From Citrobacter arsenatis (GTDB lineage: Bacteria > Pseudomonadota > Gammaproteobacteria > Enterobacterales > Enterobacteriaceae), in NCBI RefSeq assembly GCF_004353845.1, contig NZ_CP037864.1, forward strand, positions 1,054,001-1,118,000: 64,000 nucleotides of DNA, written 5' to 3'. A program made the position numbers and the translations under genes. Of this stretch, positions 61,208 through 64,000 are shown in pieces; position 1 is the stretch's first letter; the number at the start of each line of letters is the position of its first letter. A model generated the notes under the pieces. It did no database searches, was not told the origin of the DNA, and saw only the letters and a program-made list of their open reading frames with translations.

Positions 61208-62695
61208 TTAAGACTCCAGGGAGATCCAGATGGTTTTCAGTTCGCTAAATTTTTCCAGCGCATGCAGGGATTTATCGCGTCCGTTACCGCTTTGCTTATA
61301 GCCGCCAAACGGCACGGTCATATCACCGTCGTTGTAGTTATTCACGAAGACCGAACCGGCCTTCAGGCGACGGCTCATACGGTGGGCGCGCGATAAATCG
61401 CGGGTCCAGACCGCTGCGCCCAGGCCGTAGTCACTGTCGTTAGCCAGCGCCAGAGCTTCGGCTTCACTGCTAAAACGGGTGACGACCAGTACCGGGCCGA
61501 AGATCTCATCGCGGCTGACGTGGGCCTGCGGTGCGGTATCGACAAAAATCGTCGGGCCGATAGCCGCAGGATGTACATGGCTGCGGCCATCCAGCGCCAG
61601 CGTGCCTTGCGCTTCACCGTCGCGAATAAACGTGTCTACGGTGTCGGCATGCGCGTTGTCGATAAGCGTGCCCAGCGTGGTTTCCGGATCCAGCGGGTTG
61701 CCAGGCTGCCAGTTTTTCGCCTGCTCTTTCAGCAGCGCGATAAATTCGTCGGCAATACTCTCTTCCAGCAGCAGACGCGTACCGGCGATACAGACCTGAC
61801 CCTGGTTGTAGAAAATACCTGCCGCGGCATTGGCGGCGGCTTTCGGTAGATCCGGGCAGTCGGCAAACACGATGTTGGCGCTTTTACCACCGGCCTCCAG
61901 CCAGACGCGTTTCATATTGCTGTCGCCCGCATCTTTGAGCAGTTGTTTGCCGGTGCGGGTCGAGCCGGTAAAGGTGATCGCATCAACATCCGGATGCAGC
62001 GACAACGCCTGGCCCGCTTCGTGGCCATAGCCGCTAACAACGTTGAGAACGCCATCGGGCAAACCCGCTTTTTTCGCTAGCGCAGCCAGGCGAATGGCGG
62101 TGAGCGGTGATTTTTCGGAAGGTTTAAGGATCACGCTGTTGCCCGCAGCCAGTGCCGGGCCGAGTTTCCAGCAGGCCAGCAGTAGGGGAAAGTTCCACGG
62201 TACGACAGCCGCAATCACGCCCACCGGTTCGCGTACAATCAGCGCTAAATCGTTGACCGAGGTAGTGGCAACTTCACCATAGACTTTATCAATGGCTTCG
62301 GCGTACCACCGGATGGCGCGTGCCGCGCCTGGAATATCATCACGCAGGCTATGGCGAATCGGTTTACCGGTATCGAGCGTTTCCAGTAGCGCCAGCTCCT
62401 CGTGATGCTGTTCCATTAAATCGGCGAGCTTATGCAGAACGGCCTTGCGCTCTGCGGGTGATGCTTGCGACCAGTCTCCGCGTTCAAACACGGTGCGTGC
62501 TGCGGTGACCGCGCGGTCCACATCCGCTTTTTTACCGCGAGCGACTTTGGCGAGCGGGCGTTGTCCTGCCGGATCCTGCGTAATAAAGGTTTCGTTATCT
62601 GCGGCGGCACAGTATTCGCCGTTAATAAATAAACGCGTTTCCGGCGAATAATGGCTGGCTTTATCACGCCAATATTTCAAATTCTGAAAGTTCAT
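61208..62695 (-). CDS. puuC: Gamma-glutamyl-gamma-aminobutyraldehyde dehydrogenase PuuC
   Basis: 495-residue NAD(P)-dependent aldehyde dehydrogenase. Catalytic cysteine in NQGQVCIAGTRLL and glutamate in LEAGGKSANIVF, with TFTGSTRTGKQL coenzyme segment. It oxidises the aldehyde from PuuB to gamma-glutamyl-GABA. It follows puuR after a 138-bp gap that holds a hairpin. Confidence 0.95.
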   Translation of the reverse strand: MNFQNLKYWRDKASHYSPETRLFINGEYCAAADNETFITQDPAGQRPLAKVARGKKADVDRAVTAARTVFERGDWSQASPAERKAVLHKLADLMEQHHEELALLETLDTGKPIRHSLRDDIPGAARAIRWYAEAIDKVYGEVATTSVNDLALIVREPVGVIAAVVPWNFPLLLACWKLGPALAAGNSVILKPSEKSPLTAIRLAALAKKAGLPDGVLNVVSGYGHEAGQALSLHPDVDAITFTGSTRTGKQLLKDAGDSNMKRVWLEAGGKSANIVFADCPDLPKAAANAAAGIFYNQGQVCIAGTRLLLEESIADEFIALLKEQAKNWQPGNPLDPETTLGTLIDNAHADTVDTFIRDGEAQGTLALDGRSHVHPAAIGPTIFVDTAPQAHVSRDEIFGPVLVVTRFSSEAEALALANDSDYGLGAAVWTRDLSRAHRMSRRLKAGSVFVNNYNDGDMTVPFGGYKQSGNGRDKSLHALEKFSELKTIWISLES

Positions 62696-62806
62696 AGCTA
62701 CTCCTTTTATATCAATAAGATAAAGTTCGTTGCTGATCTTTTTCAGGCAAAATCAGGCTGCACGATGCCCCAGGGGTGTACCCTGTTAATGCGTGTTATT
62801 TAAGAA

Positions 62807-62825
62807 GGCCTGAGAAACTCAGGCC
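62807..62825 (-). terminator. Hairpin between puuR and puuC
   Basis: GGCCTGAG and CTCAGGCC form an 8-bp perfect stem just after puuR. The T run on the minus strand is short (TTCTT), so partial termination or processing is more likely than a full stop. Confidence 0.5.
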
Positions 62826-62833
62826 GCTACTTA

Positions 62834-63391
62834 TTAGAACGTGGTGGGAGTGTGGGCACTGATGATGCGGCAGATCCCTGCCGAGGTGTTGCTGAAGCTG
62901 TGTGGAATGCCGGTATTTATGGCATAACTTTGCCCTGCAACAAGGTGATACGTTTGACCATTGACGGTCAGTATCACTTCACCTTCCAGTATTGTGCCAA
63001 TCTCTTCACCCTGGTGTTTAATTCTCTCCCCGGTTGTCGTACCTGGCTGATAGGTTTCAAACATCATTGCCAGCGTACGATTCGGATTTCCGTTGTGTAC
63101 CAGCTTCATGGATACTCCCTGACTCCCGATCTCAATCAAATCTTCCTGATTGATAACCACCTGCGGTTCGTCAGGCTTTTCCGGTTCCGCGAAGAACTCG
63201 GAGAGCGACAGCCCATATACTTTCAATAGCTTTTGCAGCGTACTGATGGCAGGACTGACTTTATCCTGCTCTATGGTGCTGATGGCGCTATGCGTTAACC
63301 CAGACAGTTCGGCGGCACGACGCTGCGAAAGACCCAACTGCTGGCGGATCTCTGACAAACGTTTACCCGGCGCCAGGCCGTCATCGCTCAT
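62834..63391 (-). CDS. puuR: Putrescine utilisation repressor PuuR
   Basis: 185 residues. An N-terminal XRE-type HTH (RLSEIRQQLGLSQRRAAELSGLTHSAISTIEQ, about 11-42) and a C-terminal cupin (GEEIGTILEGEVILTVNGQTYHLVAGQSYAINTGIPHSFSN). PuuR represses puu genes until putrescine is present. It lies between puuD and puuC as in E. coli. Confidence 0.96.
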   Translation of the reverse strand: MSDDGLAPGKRLSEIRQQLGLSQRRAAELSGLTHSAISTIEQDKVSPAISTLQKLLKVYGLSLSEFFAEPEKPDEPQVVINQEDLIEIGSQGVSMKLVHNGNPNRTLAMMFETYQPGTTTGERIKHQGEEIGTILEGEVILTVNGQTYHLVAGQSYAINTGIPHSFSNTSAGICRIISAHTPTTF

Positions 63392-63416
63392 AATTGCATT
63401 TCCTTAACTGTAGTGG

Positions 63417-64000
63417 TCAGAGTCGCTGTTTTTCAGCGAGGTGGTTCTGACAAGCGGTGATAAAACCTTCAAGTAACAAACGCGACAGGGCGTATTCGCT
63501 ACTGTTCCATTCCGGGTGCCACTGCACGCCGAGCGCGAAAGGATGGTCGTGAACGCTGGCAGCTTCCACTAATCCATCCTGCGAGCGTGCTTCCACGCGC
63601 AGCTGCGGGCCAAGGGTTTTTGCGCCCTGACCATGCAGGGAGTTAACCCAAAACGTGCTGCAACCTGGTATTAACTGAGATAGCAATCCTCCCTGTTGAA
63701 CCTGGACTTCGTGAGATGGCGCATATTGCTGCTCCACCGGGAGTTCCGCATCTTCACGATGTTCCAGGAACTGTGAGTGATCGCACAGGCGACGATACAG
63801 AGTACCGCCAGTGGCGACAACTAATTCCTGCAAGCCCCGGCAGATGGCGAAAATGGGAATGCGCCTTTCGAGCCCGGCGGTGATTAGCGCCATGCTCAGA
63901 AGATCACGCCCGGGATCGGCGTCAGACTCATCGCCATTTTCACCATAGAGGTGCGGCTGCACATTGCTTGGACTTCCTGGCAGGAAGATACCATCCAGTT
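63417..64000 (-). CDS. puuD: Gamma-glutamyl-GABA hydrolase PuuD (5' end outside the window)
   Basis: The visible part is the C-terminal three-quarters of a class I glutamine-amidotransferase-like hydrolase: nucleophile in FAICRGLQEL (C), the histidine in GVQWHPEW and GSPSNVQPHLYGEN near the cut end. E. coli PuuD is 254 residues, so about 60 residues including the start lie beyond 64000. It releases GABA from gamma-glutamyl-GABA. The internal Met at 63962 is not the start. Confidence 0.95.
   Translation of the reverse strand, partial: LDGIFLPGSPSNVQPHLYGENGDESDADPGRDLLSMALITAGLERRIPIFAICRGLQELVVATGGTLYRRLCDHSQFLEHREDAELPVEQQYAPSHEVQVQQGGLLSQLIPGCSTFWVNSLHGQGAKTLGPQLRVEARSQDGLVEAASVHDHPFALGVQWHPEWNSSEYALSRLLLEGFITACQNHLAEKQRL

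Noticed and set aside
1..64000. CRISPR array or IS element
   Set aside because: No regularly spaced repeats and no transposase or Cas-like protein were seen.

Overview
The window looks like chromosomal DNA of an Enterobacteriaceae member, most likely Citrobacter or a close relative of Escherichia/Salmonella. The crl-phoE-proB-proA backbone, thrW tRNA-Thr(CGU), the hyaABCDEF-appCBX operon and the puuDRCB cluster all encode proteins very close in length and sequence to their E. coli counterparts. The genus is an inference; no rRNA is present.

Layout. 1-4.4 kb: crl, phoE (with a PHO box) and proBA. 4.3-14.8 kb: an island holding an FNR-like regulator, a complete ecpABCDE (E. coli common pilus) operon without an adjacent ecpR, a LuxR-type HTH-EAL fusion and a small membrane methyltransferase. 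It is bracketed by two divergent copies of the proA 3' end plus proA terminator (4294-4380 and 14745-14835), so it entered between proA and thrW. 14.9-28 kb: a variable region downstream of thrW with a zinc-ribbon gene, the topAI(yjhX)-yjhQ toxin-antitoxin pair with a leader mini-ORF, a six-gene carbohydrate operon, a trpBA operon with its own trp promoter, operator, leader peptide and attenuator, then DUF1062, YbaK-like and VOC genes and two gene remnants.

28-37 kb: an enlarged sucrose operon. cscR is divergent from cscB-cscA-(OmpG-like porin)-(exported GH32)-(OmpG-like porin)-cscK. It can be read as a complete route from outer membrane to cytoplasm for sucrose and probably fructo-oligosaccharides. 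37-44 kb: an nhaC/malY-like pair with a LacI-type regulator and a palindromic operator, two GNAT acetyltransferases and a MocR regulator. 44-51 kb: a second chaperone-usher operon (pilin, usher, chaperone, adhesin) divergent from three small regulatory genes. 51-60 kb: on the minus strand, oxygen-tolerant hydrogenase 1 and cytochrome bd-II. 60-64 kb: putrescine degradation genes puuB, puuC, puuR and partial puuD, without puuE.

Strongest candidates for something little described: (1) the carbohydrate operon whose second gene is a GlpP-type RNA antiterminator and whose leader holds an intrinsic terminator just before the first gene; it has a PTS EIIC gene but no EIIA/EIIB, and a sugar kinase; (2) the trpL-trpBA mini-operon; (3) the csc operon extended with two porins and an exported fructan hydrolase; (4) the ecp island with its LuxR-EAL fusion and proA-end duplication. 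No CRISPR array, rRNA, integrase or transposase gene was seen.
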